A stretch of DNA of 64,000 bases from the NCBI GenBank assembly GCA_023014485.1, contig JAJOZX010000874.1, forward strand, positions 897,501 through 961,500, written 5' to 3'. Both the position numbers and the translations under genes were made by a program. Positions 20,143 to 29,370 of the stretch are shown piece after piece; the first letter of the stretch is position 1; every line of letters begins with the position of its first letter. The stretch is from Bathynomus jamesi (taxonomy: Eukaryota > Arthropoda > Malacostraca > Isopoda > Cirolanidae). The notes below the pieces were generated by a model. The model ran no database searches, was not told where the DNA came from, and saw only the letters and a program-made list of their open reading frames with translations.

Positions 20143-21253
20143 ATGATGATGAGGATGAGGTACTGTGCCAGCAACATATCACCATCAAAGACATTGCTGA
20201 TGATGCCGATGAAAATGTAGTTGTTGTTGAGGCTACAGACTCCATCCCCGCTTACGAACCCCCACCACCACCAACTGTAGTACCATCACGCGACAATTCG
20301 AGGAGAAAGCGGGGGCATGACGAAGTTGATGATTCGCTTTCTACGTCACGTGTAAAGCGCTCCAGGAGTGCGTCGGTTGTTAGACCCACAGTAATAGAGC
20401 CCCAGCCCTCTACGTCTTACGACACAGTCCCCACATTTGTTCCTTCTAAAAACAAAACTGTGCCCCCTTATTCCTGTTCAATACCGTCCGTACCCTCCAC
20501 AGCAGCATCTCATTCTGTAGACAGTAGCATAACATTCGAGGTGGTGCGCACCGTCACCCCCACCCCAGCCCTGACTAGAAACCGGTACGTAGTCAGGGTC
20601 GACCCGCGAACCATGTAGAGCAGCGGCGTTCAACACGGACTGCGACGTGTTGTCGAACGTATTGTGGAGTTTGCCCTTCAGAACAGTGAGAGACGTGAAG
20701 CCAGGACGCGACTGTCCTTCGGGTTCGGGTAAGATGACGTAGATATAGATGATTTTGGGGTAGTAATACCCTACAGGCGCTTGGCTACTGTGGATATAGA
20801 CTACATTTTGGGTCGTATAATGCAGGCCTCTCAAAGCAGCATAGCATTCAACATGAGAAACTTCACGATAGATACTGACCACGTATTCCGTGTTGCGGGA
20901 CATACGACCACACTTTATACTCTTAACTTCAATTCTCAGGCTATTTACAGACAGCATATAAACTCCGAGCGTGTTTGCGGCTTTCTAGCAATAGTCTTGG
21001 CTCATATGTTTACTGTACTAAATACAGGGGCCATAAAAATTTGGCTGCCGACGGTTGTGCAGCGTGCCCGTAAACTGGCCGCAAACTGCAAAATCGGGTT
21101 TGACTGCAATATGGGGCCTGAAGAGCTGAGAAGGGGAGAGCAGGAAATGAATGTTCGTATAGTTATATTTGGAATGGATGATCGTCGTAGGACTGTGTAT
21201 GTTTTTAAAAGCAGTGTGAGAGAACGTACAAAACCTCTATTTATTTTAGGGAT
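20143..21253 (+). pseudogene. Polinton DNA polymerase B, N-terminal part only
   Basis: The region begins at a 3'-splice-site-like TTTTCTTCTTCCTCAG followed by an acidic frame (NDDEDEVLCQQH) with no suitable in-frame start apart from one inside the pyrimidine tract. A Pro/Ser-rich linker follows, then, after a stop at about 20618, IDYILGRIMQASQSS and CGFLAIVLAHMF, which match copy 2. The copy-2 homologue continues into Cys-rich, exonuclease and polymerase domains. Here homology ends at RTKPLFILG (about 21253) where another repeat begins, so no catalytic domain is left. Confidence 0.85.
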
Positions 21254-23324
21254 GAGCCACTGATGTGATGAATGAAATTTTGGATTTTTGGGCCCGCGCT
21301 CGAGTCCCCGTAAAACGGAAAGATCACATTGTTGGAAAAATAATGAAGTTAAAGAAAGAATGGCAGATGCTTCGAAAAAACAACAACCGGCGTTCAGAAA
21401 CCTAAATCAGGAAGGAAGAAGAGTTCAAATCTCAGATGGAGAACCTTTTCGACATCGCTCATGAAAATGCTATTCAAATGATCAAAAACGAAGAGGATCG
21501 CCAATTCCTGCTAGCCCAACGGGAGCCAGGCAGACGTGGGACGATGGGTTCTGTGGATTCGGTACTGTTAAAAACGGAGCAAAAAGTTGCAAACAGAAAA
21601 GCAGCTCAAGATATGCAGCTACGGAAAGTCAAAGAAGAAGCGGAAGCGTCCTGTTCTATTGGAGCGCTGGCGTCATGAAGTAGCAGTAACGAAGATTCTT
21701 CAGAAGATGAACCACAAGAAACCTGTGGTGGTGAGCCTCTTCCAAAACGAAGCCGTGGGGTGAAAAACGTTTTGACTCCGGCACTTGCTTCAGCTTTAGA
21801 CCGTTCTTCAATCAGTGACAGAAAGGCAACAATTGCAATAGTGGAAACTGTCCGCAGTCTGGGACATGACTTGAGAAAACTGGCCACTAATCGGTCATCA
21901 GTGAAGCCAGCTCGGGAGCGTCATCGTGCCACGATAGCAGAAACTTTGAAAAAAAAGTAGCAGACGATATTCCATTGATTATTCACTGGGATGGCAAACT
22001 CCTAGTGGACCTCACAGGGAAGGAGCGTGTGGATCGGCTCTCTGTTCTAGTGTCTGGACTGGGAGTGCAACAGCTTCTTGGAGTTCCCAAAATTCTGTCT
22101 GGTACTGGAGAACACCAAGCACAGGCCGTGCGGGATTAGCTGCTGGAATGGGAATCGAGTGACAGAGTTGTTGGAATGAGTTTTGACACTACCGCATCAA
22201 ATACGGGACATCACTCCGGGGCTTGCGTCCTCTTAGAACAAAAACTTGGAAGAGAACTCCTCTATTTGCCATGCAGACATCACATCACGGAACTTGTTTT
22301 TGGTGCATCTTTCCAGGCCTGCATCGGACCAACTTCTGGGCCTGAAGTCATCTTGTTCAAAAGATTTCAGCGTTTCTAGCCTCAACTGGATACGAGTCAG
22401 TTTTCATCGGGTATTGATGACCAGGAAGTTGAAGCATCTACGAGAGAACAACGTCCCAGTCTGATCAACTTCGCTTTGTACCAGCTGTCAAAGATTATGC
22501 AAGGGATGACTACAAAGAGTTCCTAGAGTTAGCTCTTCTTTTGTTGGGTCGAGCAGAGTCCCACGGCTTTCATCACTCTTTTAAAGCTCCTGGCGCCATG
22601 CATCAAGCTCACTGCTTATCGAAAGTGTTGTATTCCTTCAAGATATGGATGTTCCGGAAACAGTTTAAATTAACAACCCAGGAGGAGTTCAGCCTACGGG
22701 ATATGTGCGTATTCATCGTCACCACTTGCATGAGCGCCTGATTCAGTGCCCCATTCATTGCCAGCAGCTGCACCGCTGGAGGATCTGAATCTGATGAAGG
22801 CTCTGTCCAGTTATCCACATACAGTGATTGCAAAGGCTACAACAGCCAAATTCAGTGACCACTTGTGTTATCTTTCTGAGAGCTTGATTGCATTAGCGCT
22901 GTTTGATCCAGAAGTTTCCGTGGCTACGAAGAGGGCTATAATGAAGGTTATGGAGTCCAAAGAAAGAAATGGGGATGCACGTAAAAAGTTCAACAAAACA
23001 GCTTTCAAGCCGACAATGACCCTGAATGCCTTCGCCTCAAAACAATCGAAGAAGCTATTCGTTTATTTCAACCTGCCGCAGGATTTCTTAGAGAAAGATC
23101 CTAATGACTGGAATTCCTTTCCCTCATTCCAAGACGCTACAAGAGATGTTTCTAGCATAAATGTAATCAATGATAATGCTGAACGCGCAGTAGCTCTCAT
23201 ACAAAATTTCAACCTGAGGCATACAAAAGATGAAGAACAACTGCAGTTCCTTCTTCAAGTTGTGGCTGACCATCGCCGAAGCTTTCCCCACAGCAAAAAG
23301 GAGACCTTGATTGGGCAACAGTGA
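21254..23324 (+). pseudogene. HWD/DTTASNTG-family putative transposase, copy 2
   Basis: About 2.07 kb of one decayed gene. The order is: FWARARVPVKRKDH and a charged coil (NEEDRQFLLAQREPG); SRGVKNVLTPALASALDRSS; LIIHWDGKLLVDLTG (about 21.98 kb); QQLLGVPKILSGTGEHQAQA; MSFDTTASNTGHHSGACVLL (about 22.18 kb); LLYLPCRHHITELVFG; and the C-terminal block INDNAERAVALIQNFN with VVADHRRSFPHS. The arrangement of D, then D-TT-ASN-G, then CRHH resembles the hAT order (D, DNASN, CxxH), so a divergent hAT-like transposase is my inference. At least six stops or frame changes. It abuts the truncated Polinton polymerase; termini were not found. Confidence 0.65.
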
Positions 23325-23782
23325 GTGGTTTGGCAACCATGACACCCCCGTCTTGAACCGCTAATACCCAACGATATAGTTAGGGAGGACCCAAATGCAT
23401 GTTCTCATACGGATATAGAGTAAAACTTTGAAGTTCTTGAGCTACTTCTAAATATTAATTGATTCAAATGAAAGTTTTACCCAAGCGTCTTTACATTATA
23501 TGCCACCATTTCAGTGGATGGGAGCCTCCTCTTTCCTAACCTCAAAATTAGACATGTAAAGAAGAACCACCATTTATTCCTGTTTTTAATGCAATTCTCC
23601 TCTACTGCTGTGATATTTTTGATGTAAATACATATAATTCGTATTATCACTGTTTTTGCACCTAATGCATGTACATATTTTGTATTTCAATATATATTAA
23701 ATAGTCAGAACGCCGTAGCTGTGTTTTACTTAGACCTTTTAAACAAACACCAATGGAAATGAAGGGCATATATATATATATA

Positions 23783-23822
<40 letters not shown>

Positions 23823-23841
23823 TATAGATTGTGTGTGTGTG

Positions 23842-23882
<41 letters not shown>

Positions 23883-24000
23883 TTGAGGCATAGCGATGCT
23901 AGTTTATATGTACGTAAATAACTGTGTAGGCCCTATACGACTGGCTGTGAGGTGAATAGCTGCCTTCTAATTCAGCTCTATGTGATACTGAAGATACCAT
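23325..24000. other. Non-coding with (AT)n and (GT)n
   Basis: No gene seen. It includes (AT)n at 23767-23820 and (GT)n at about 23831-23880. Confidence 0.6.
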
Positions 24001-24019
24001 TATGTGATGCTCCATGACT

Positions 24020-24241
24020 ACGAACGGATGGATCTTCTCTCTCTCTCTCTCTCTCTCTTCTTGTGTTTAGGCTACCCACACGCTCACATGCATATATATA
24101 TATATATATTATTATATATATATATATATATTTATATATATACTTTTGGGGGCCTGAGCTGCCTTAGGTTAGGATACCCCTTGGAGTTCACATACAACTC
24201 GTATATATAAAAGAAGCTTTTCTATACATGCATACACATCC

Positions 24242-24283
<42 letters not shown>

Positions 24284-24340
24284 GCATGAGCAGCCCGGTT
24301 AGGTTACCCTTGGAGTTCACAGATATATATATATATATAC
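24020..24340. repeat. Simple repeats and two copies of a GAGCAGC...GGTTAGG repeat
   Basis: (CT)n at 24039-24058 and several (AT)n tracts alternate with a roughly 45-bp repeat, GGCCTGAGC(A)GC...AGGTTAGG, then CC..TTGGAGTTCAC, at about 24147-24195 and 24285-24320. A third copy is in reverse orientation at about 1757-1800. Confidence 0.7.
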
Positions 24341-25085
24341 ACACAGGGTGTCTCATAGGTCCGGCATCATAGGAGAAATTCATATTTTTCTATTTCTACA
24401 AACCATAATTCATATTTTTCTTATGCTCGGGATGCCAATTTCCCGTCCACCATTCTGTTCAGTGACGAGGCTGTTTTGAGGTAAATCGACAGAACACCCG
24501 CTACTGGTTTCAAAACAACCCTCACTGGTATACCTCTTCAAAGGAAGAAGGTGCATCTCGGGTGATGGTATGGTGTCGCATTTGGAAGGATCGCATCATA
24601 GGCCCCCTCTTTTACGATGAACATGTCACTGGAGGCACCTACCTACTTATGCTCAAGGAAGAAGCATTTCCCAGTGTCTTGAACGAAGAAGGAAATTCCC
24701 CAACATGGTTCCAGCAAGACGGCGCTCCTGCACATTACAGCACCCAAGTAAGGGAATACCTGTACCAACAATTCCCTGGTCATTGGATAGGACATCGAGG
24801 GCCTGTGGAATGGCCAGCTAGAAGCCCGGATCTCACGCCAGTGGATTTTTATCTCTGGGGCCACTTGAAAGCGGAGTGTTGAACATTTGCGGCAGCGCAT
24901 TATTGGGGCATGTAACACCATTACTCCTGACATCATTCACCGTGTGCTTGCTGACTGGGTATCACGTCTGAATTTGTGCATTGAAAACGATGGACATATT
25001 GAGCACGTTCTGTAAATAAAAGCTTTTGTTTTGCCTTTTTTTAATATTTTTCCTATGATGCCGGACTTATGGGACACCCTGTGTA
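24341..25085 (+). mobile_element. mariner-like element, 5' half of the gene deleted
   Basis: Ends ACACAGGGTGTCTCATAGGT and, reversed, ACACAGGGTGTCCCATAAGT form inverted repeats of about 31 bp running to CCGGCATCATAGGA. Flanking TA dinucleotides fit Tc1/mariner insertion. Length is only about 745 bp because the N-terminal, DNA-binding half of the transposase is missing. Confidence 0.85.
24430..25016 (+). pseudogene. mariner transposase, C-terminal catalytic part (DD41D)
   Basis: The first Asp region is ILFSDEA near 24.46 kb, then a break. The main frame (24562-24882) contains WFQQDGAPAHYS (second Asp) and WPARSPDLTPVDFYLWG (third). I count 41 residues between the second Asp and the Asp of TPVD, which fits the DD41D (rosa-type) group rather than DD34D. 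The frame ends early at AEC; the rest continues shifted to about 25016 (HVL). The helix-turn-helix domains are absent, so it is dead. Confidence 0.8.
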
Positions 25086-25378
25086 TACAGTATATAATAT
25101 ATATATATATATATATATAAATCATTTTTTTTAGGGGAGTGAAAGGGGGGGGGTTCAAAAACACTCATCATGTTCCATGCAATGTTACATTGAAATTACA
25201 CTCGACCGTTTTGTGGCAGTACTACTAGAGATATTGGGCCATTCCTCCGCCAGTGCAGTTTCCAATGCAGAAAAGACCAGAAAAGTTGGTCTCTGCGGTT
25301 TGTTCCTCGTCCGCCACACTATAGTTCATCCCAGCATGTTCTATCGGAGTGAGAGGAGGGCTTTGAGTTGGCCATAAC

Positions 25379-25580
25379 TAGGCAGACCATATTTCCTTGA
25401 GACAAAAACGGGACATTGGGATGGCAAAAAAGGGACGGGGGTTATGTAATATTCTGTATTCATGAAAAAGTAAGTACATAAACATATTGAGCTTACAATT
25501 ATTCTTCAGTGACAGAACCCATACAGAACCCATAAAAAAACGGTACTGTCCCGTTCAAAACGGTACGTATGGTCAGCCTA
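25379..25580. mobile_element. hAT MITE with perfect 8-bp duplication GCCATAAC
   Basis: GCCATAAC occurs immediately before (25371-25378) and after (25581-25588) a 202-bp element. Its ends are TAGGCAGACCATA and, reversed, TAGGCTGACCATACGTACCG. Inner sequence ACGGGAC is also mirrored. The termini resemble those of the hAT element at 2419-4042, its likely autonomous relative. No coding capacity. Confidence 0.92.
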
Positions 25581-25789
25581 GCCATAACATGTAAATATTA
25601 TTCTGCCCAAATTAATGGGCTTTATGATAGGAGGCATTGTTGTGTTCGTACAGGTGCTGGTCCTCACCATAAAATTCCATCAATGCTGTCATTGCATTGT
25701 TATGCAAAATGTAAATTATTGTGCCTTTCACAGACATTAATGGCCATAGTCCACACATGAGAAACGCCCACACTATCACACTACCACGC

Positions 25790-25875
25790 TAGCGCCCGTA
25801 GCCCAGTGTGTAACACAGTTTCCATATATGCGAAGTGAAAACACGAAGGTAGGGGTTCAATGCCGATGATGTTGA
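25790..25875 (+). repeat. tRNA-derived SINE head
   Basis: TAGCCCAGTGTGTAAC resembles an RNA polymerase III A box and GGGGTTCAATGCC a B box about 55 bp on, the layout of a tRNA-like SINE promoter. The cloverleaf looks degenerate, so it is not called a tRNA gene. The adjoining 25589-26400 holds nothing else that I recognise. Confidence 0.4.
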
Positions 25876-26487
25876 TAATAATAACACAAGAGTTAGAGCA
25901 ATGGGCTTGGGCGCTGTGCCAGCTCCTGGCCCTCCTGACTGATTATTACTACAGTGCCACCTCCGTACTTAACGGTCCGGACAATGCAGTGAGAACTGAA
26001 GCGTTCTACGGCCTGTCAGCACACACACCCACACTCTGCCACGGTATGCAGTTTCACTGTCCTATTTTCCAGTTTCGATAAGCTTTGCGGAACTGTATTC
26101 ATCACTTTGCATTCATAGCCGAGATGTATGTCTTGTGGACAGCTGTTTTCCATAAAATTTTGTATGCAGTTCTCAACATACACTTGTCGAAGACCTATAA
26201 ACTTATTAACTTCTAGGTGATGAATTTTAGCCTACACATCCGGTCTTTCCTCATCATACGTTGCATCTTTAAAGTTTCTGCAGTCTTACGCAGTCATACT
26301 ATAATATGATATCCCTCTATCTTGCCTCGTTGAAGTTACGTCAGCTATACGTATGGGAATACTAACTGCAAGAGGTAGCAGATTAGCTTACGAAGTGTTT
26401 GAACTGAAATGCTGCGCTTACCTAATAATTTATATCTGGAATATTCGGGTATTGGCAGAAAGAAGCTTGTCCTAATACTTTTGGTTA

Positions 26488-26488
<1 letters not shown>

Positions 26489-26525
<37 letters not shown>
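26489..26525. repeat. (AT)n microsatellite
   Basis: Pure AT run of about 36 bp immediately upstream of a LINE fragment. Confidence 0.9.
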
Positions 26526-26526
<1 letters not shown>

Positions 26527-26527
<1 letters not shown>

Positions 26528-26763
26528 TCAGAATAAGAGGCCCAAAGTTTTTCAATGTCCTACTAAAAGAAGTGAGGAATCTCCAGCACACCGACCTGAA
26601 TAACTTCAAGAACCAGCTGGACAAATTCCTGTGCAAAGTCCCTGACCAGCCATGCGTGGCTGGTTACGACGGCAGGAGGAGATCAGACAGCAATTCCTTC
26701 CTTCACCAAATCCCGCAAATGAGGCGGGATGCTGCAGAGGGGTCGACCGCAGGTCGATCCTGA
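26527..26763 (+). pseudogene. LINE ORF2 C-terminal fragment
   Basis: The frame LRIRGPKFFNVLLKEVRNLQ ... FKNQLDKFLCKVPDQP ... YDGRRRSDSNS ends at 26763. It matches the C-terminal region of non-LTR retrotransposon ORF2, and specifically the tail of the LINE at 31.7-35.0 kb (FKRRLDALLRTIPDEPGVPG). The 5' end is lost at an (AT)n tract and an (AT)n/(GT)n block follows, as expected of a truncated LINE copy. Confidence 0.75.
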
Positions 26764-26799
26764 ACTGTCGTTCGAACTCACATAAAGTAACAAAAATTA

Positions 26800-26800
26800 A

Positions 26801-26881
<81 letters not shown>
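26800..26881. repeat. (AT)n-(GT)n compound microsatellite
   Basis: About 45 bp of AT followed by about 36 bp of GT. Frames across it are artefacts. Confidence 0.9.
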
Positions 26882-26882
<1 letters not shown>

Positions 26883-27656
26883 CAAGTTTCCAATGTAAAT
26901 TGAATGTAAGTGCAAAACTTGAACCTGACACCAAAGACTCGGGTTTCAGTGACGCTTGAACTCTCCGATCACAAGGCTCGTTGCTTTCTCGCAAGTCTCC
27001 TCCCACTGCATAATAGGTGAATTTCAATAACCTTTAATACAGAAGTTTGAAATATGTTTCCCGCTTAGTTTAGCGCATTGGTTTTAGTGTGCGAATTCAG
27101 AGGAAAGACGAAAAAAGGAAATTAAAGCATTTTTAAGAAGCTTAAATATAATTTAGGTTCGCTAGACAGGCTTGCATTAAAAATTAAGGAATTAAAGAAC
27201 AATTTCGATATACTTCAATTATATTATTATTACATATAGTTGAAAACTTATATATATATATATACATATATATATATACAGTACAGTATATATGAAAATT
27301 ATTTCACGAAAGTAACACGTACGTATGATGGGCGAACTCGCCAAACCAGTTTTGAGATAGAGGCGTTTAAACTTTGTGATTATTGTGTACGAGGGGAGGG
27401 GTACATAGCGCAAATACAAGCACTGAAAATAACTTCATTTTGAGCGTAAAGGGTGTATTTCGCTATACCAAGTTGTCTGTGGATTGGGAAGGGTTGAACT
27501 ATTCATTCGTGGAACAATCGCAAAATCGTCAATGTAGGGGAGAAACCTCGATATATACTGTATATACACACCAAGGTTTTTTACCCCCACGTACACTATT
27601 ATTATTTTGATAAATATATCAGAATTGTTCTTTTGATATAACATATATATATATAT
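26882..27656. other. Unassigned non-coding sequence
   Basis: No gene or known repeat recognised apart from short (AT)n runs at 27249-27290 and 27642-27656. Confidence 0.5.
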
Positions 27657-27865
27657 TAGTGGTGGACCGGATATCCGCATCCGCATCATTTTTAACATCC
27701 GCATCCGCACTTCTGACTGCGGATGTTATGCGGATATTACCTCTAATAAATTATGCCATTTACAATTAAATTGGCTTAAAAAATAGCTTATAAGGCCCAG
27801 TCATGCACATTTCATGTAAAGTATTAATTATTAATGAACAAACAAATATATAAACCTCAAAATAT

Positions 27866-27985
27866 GTGTAGTGGTTAGCGTCGCTGACTACGAATCCATC
27901 GGCCCCGGGTTCGAGACCCGATGGCAGCCGGCGCGCAGCAAAACCCAGCTGTTCATCCTTCCACACAATAAAGAAAGTGGTTGGT
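27866..27985 (+). repeat. tRNA-derived SINE head A
   Basis: TAGTGGTTAGCGTCGCTGAC (A box/D arm) and CGGGTTCGAGACCCG (B box inside a perfect T-arm stem) are spaced as in a tRNA. It joins a body with AAACCCAGCTGTTCATCC rather than a CCA-ready acceptor, so it is a SINE rather than a tRNA gene. Confidence 0.7.
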
Positions 27986-27989
27986 AGAT

Positions 27990-28134
27990 AAATGGGTACC
28001 CTAGGTGGCCTAGTGGTTAAGGCGCTGGGCTGCTGATGGGGCGTGGTTCGGATTCCACGTTAAACTGTAGGTCTAAGGTGGAGTGAAAGGCTTGACCTTC
28101 GTCAGAATGAACAATTCGGGCGGAAGCTAACCAG

Positions 28135-28137
<3 letters not shown>
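27990..28137 (+). repeat. tRNA-derived SINE B
   Basis: TGGCCTAGTGGTTAAGGCGC (A box) and GTGGTTCGGATTCCAC (B box with T-arm stem) are followed by a tail with GACCTTCGTCAGAATGAAC and AATTCGGGCGGAAGC, ending at (AT)n. The same tail occurs reversed at 56512-56600, defining a dispersed family. Confidence 0.75.
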
Positions 28138-28184
<47 letters not shown>

Positions 28185-28249
28185 AAGAGAGAGAGAGAGA
28201 GGAGAAGAGAGAGAGACTATATATATATTATATATATATATATATATAT

Positions 28250-28330
28250 TAGTGGTGGACCGGATGTCAGATTTTCAACATCTGCGGATGCGGATTTTTA
28301 ATTTCAATATCCGCGGATGCGGATATTTAG
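28250..28330 (+). repeat. Second TAGTGGTGGACCGGAT terminus
   Basis: A further copy of the hAT-like end followed by GCGGATGCGGAT repeats. It has no partner on its right that I can find, so it is a truncated end or a related element. Confidence 0.6.
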
Positions 28331-28479
28331 TTAATCTATCACTATAATATAGAATTATGAATATATGACATAATTTTTCAAGTTTCGTGATATTACTATT
28401 ATGGCAGACAATGCATAAGAATTAAAATTAATATTAATATTTTCATTATGATAAAAATAATAACTTTCTCAAGAGTTTC

Positions 28480-28525
28480 AGCCACAGAAAATTCAATGAA
28501 ACAAGTTTCATTCAATTTTCTGTGT
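28480..28525. repeat. Short inverted repeat
   Basis: CAGAAAATTCAATGAAAC, two bases, then GTTTCATTCAATTTTCTG: an 18-bp hairpin with one mismatch. No rho-type or other known function; listed as structure only. Confidence 0.6.
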
Positions 28526-28556
28526 TACCACGTATTTATATTTTGAGGTTTATATA

Positions 28557-28790
28557 TAGTGCGTTCGAAAAGTCTCTCCGCAGTGCTATGTTAAACGCAG
28601 AGGAAATTGAAAAACTACAATGTTTTCATTCAACCATGATTTAGTAATTTTATTACATAACCTTTTGATTTTACAGCATGTGTTGAAAGTGTTTTCCACC
28701 ATTTTGCAGGCACAGAGCAACTCGTCTATACTTGTCAAACACTTTTGACAACAAGCACGTTGACTGCGGAGAGACTTTTCGAACGCACTG
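28557..28790. mobile_element. mariner-type MITE (234 bp)
   Basis: The left end (T)AGTGCGTTCGAAAAGTCTC and the right end, reversed, CAGTGCGTTCGAAAAGTCTC are about 27-bp inverted repeats. Both sides are flanked by TA. Removing it restores TTTATATATTTGTTTG, which matches the undisturbed left arm of the host element near 27840, so the insertion is proven by comparison. Confidence 0.9.
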
Positions 28791-28937
28791 TATTTGTTTG
28801 TTCATTAATAACACCAGTACACATTTGAAAACTTGTCGAGCGATTTTTACAAACTAGTTGGTGATTCTATATAATTTGAGTGCGCTGATCTCAAAAATAT
28901 AGTTAGTTTTTCCCTATCACGTATGGTTTTCTTACTA

Positions 28938-29174
28938 CAGGGTGTGTCATAAATCCCCCATTTATCCCCAAATGTGAACCATCTTATCGAGACCAACATT
29001 GGATTGCACATGCTAAACCATAAATTTTGTTGTTATAGACTACAGTAACGCTTACATAATAATGTAGGGTAAATATATATAACAACCAGTCCCGTTCCCA
29101 GCAAAATACTCTCTCCCCTCCCATCAATGGGTGGTTAACATTTGGGGACAGATGAGGTATTACAACACCCCTTG
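28938..29174. mobile_element. MITE with CAGGGTGTGTCATAAATC ends
   Basis: Imperfect inverted repeats of about 45 bp: CAGGGTGTGTCATAAATCCC on the left and, reversed, CAAGGGGTGTTGTAATACCT on the right, both running to TCCCCAAATGT. TA flanks both sides, suggesting a Tc1/mariner-type MITE. It is inserted in the 3' flank of the transposase gene. Confidence 0.75.
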
Positions 29175-29370
29175 TAGCACGAAATCTTTAGGTGATAGAG
29201 TAAAACCTAATTAAAGCAGAATTAAATAGCTCCTAGCTCTTGGACAAGCATATTGCTTGTTTATGAAAGAATAAAAAAATAACTGAAAGAAACAAAATAT
29301 ATTTACCTTCTTTACTTGCAAACATTTCAGGACTTATCCCAAAGACTTAAGACTACGAAGGTAGATCTGA

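Larger units (their letters stand above)
12110..21253. mobile_element. Polinton/Maverick, copy 1 (truncated, nested insertion)
   Basis: Gene content and order identify a Polinton. Leftward run protease, major capsid, basic core-like protein, minor capsid, integrase, GEV-domain protein, small conserved protein and packaging ATPase; rightward runs DNA polymerase B. It is broken in three ways: the polymerase stops after its N-terminal part at about 21253, about 0.9 kb is missing between minor capsid and the core-like protein, and a 2.66-kb transposon splits the capsid gene. Neither terminal repeat was found; the left limit is set by the neighbouring Helitron. Copy 2 at 42.3-55.9 kb is inverted relative to it and clearly diverged. 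Confidence 0.9.

Noticed and set aside
27866..27935. Possible tRNA gene (good B box and T-arm stem)
   Set aside because: It continues into a SINE body and lacks a clear paired acceptor stem, so it is treated as a SINE head.
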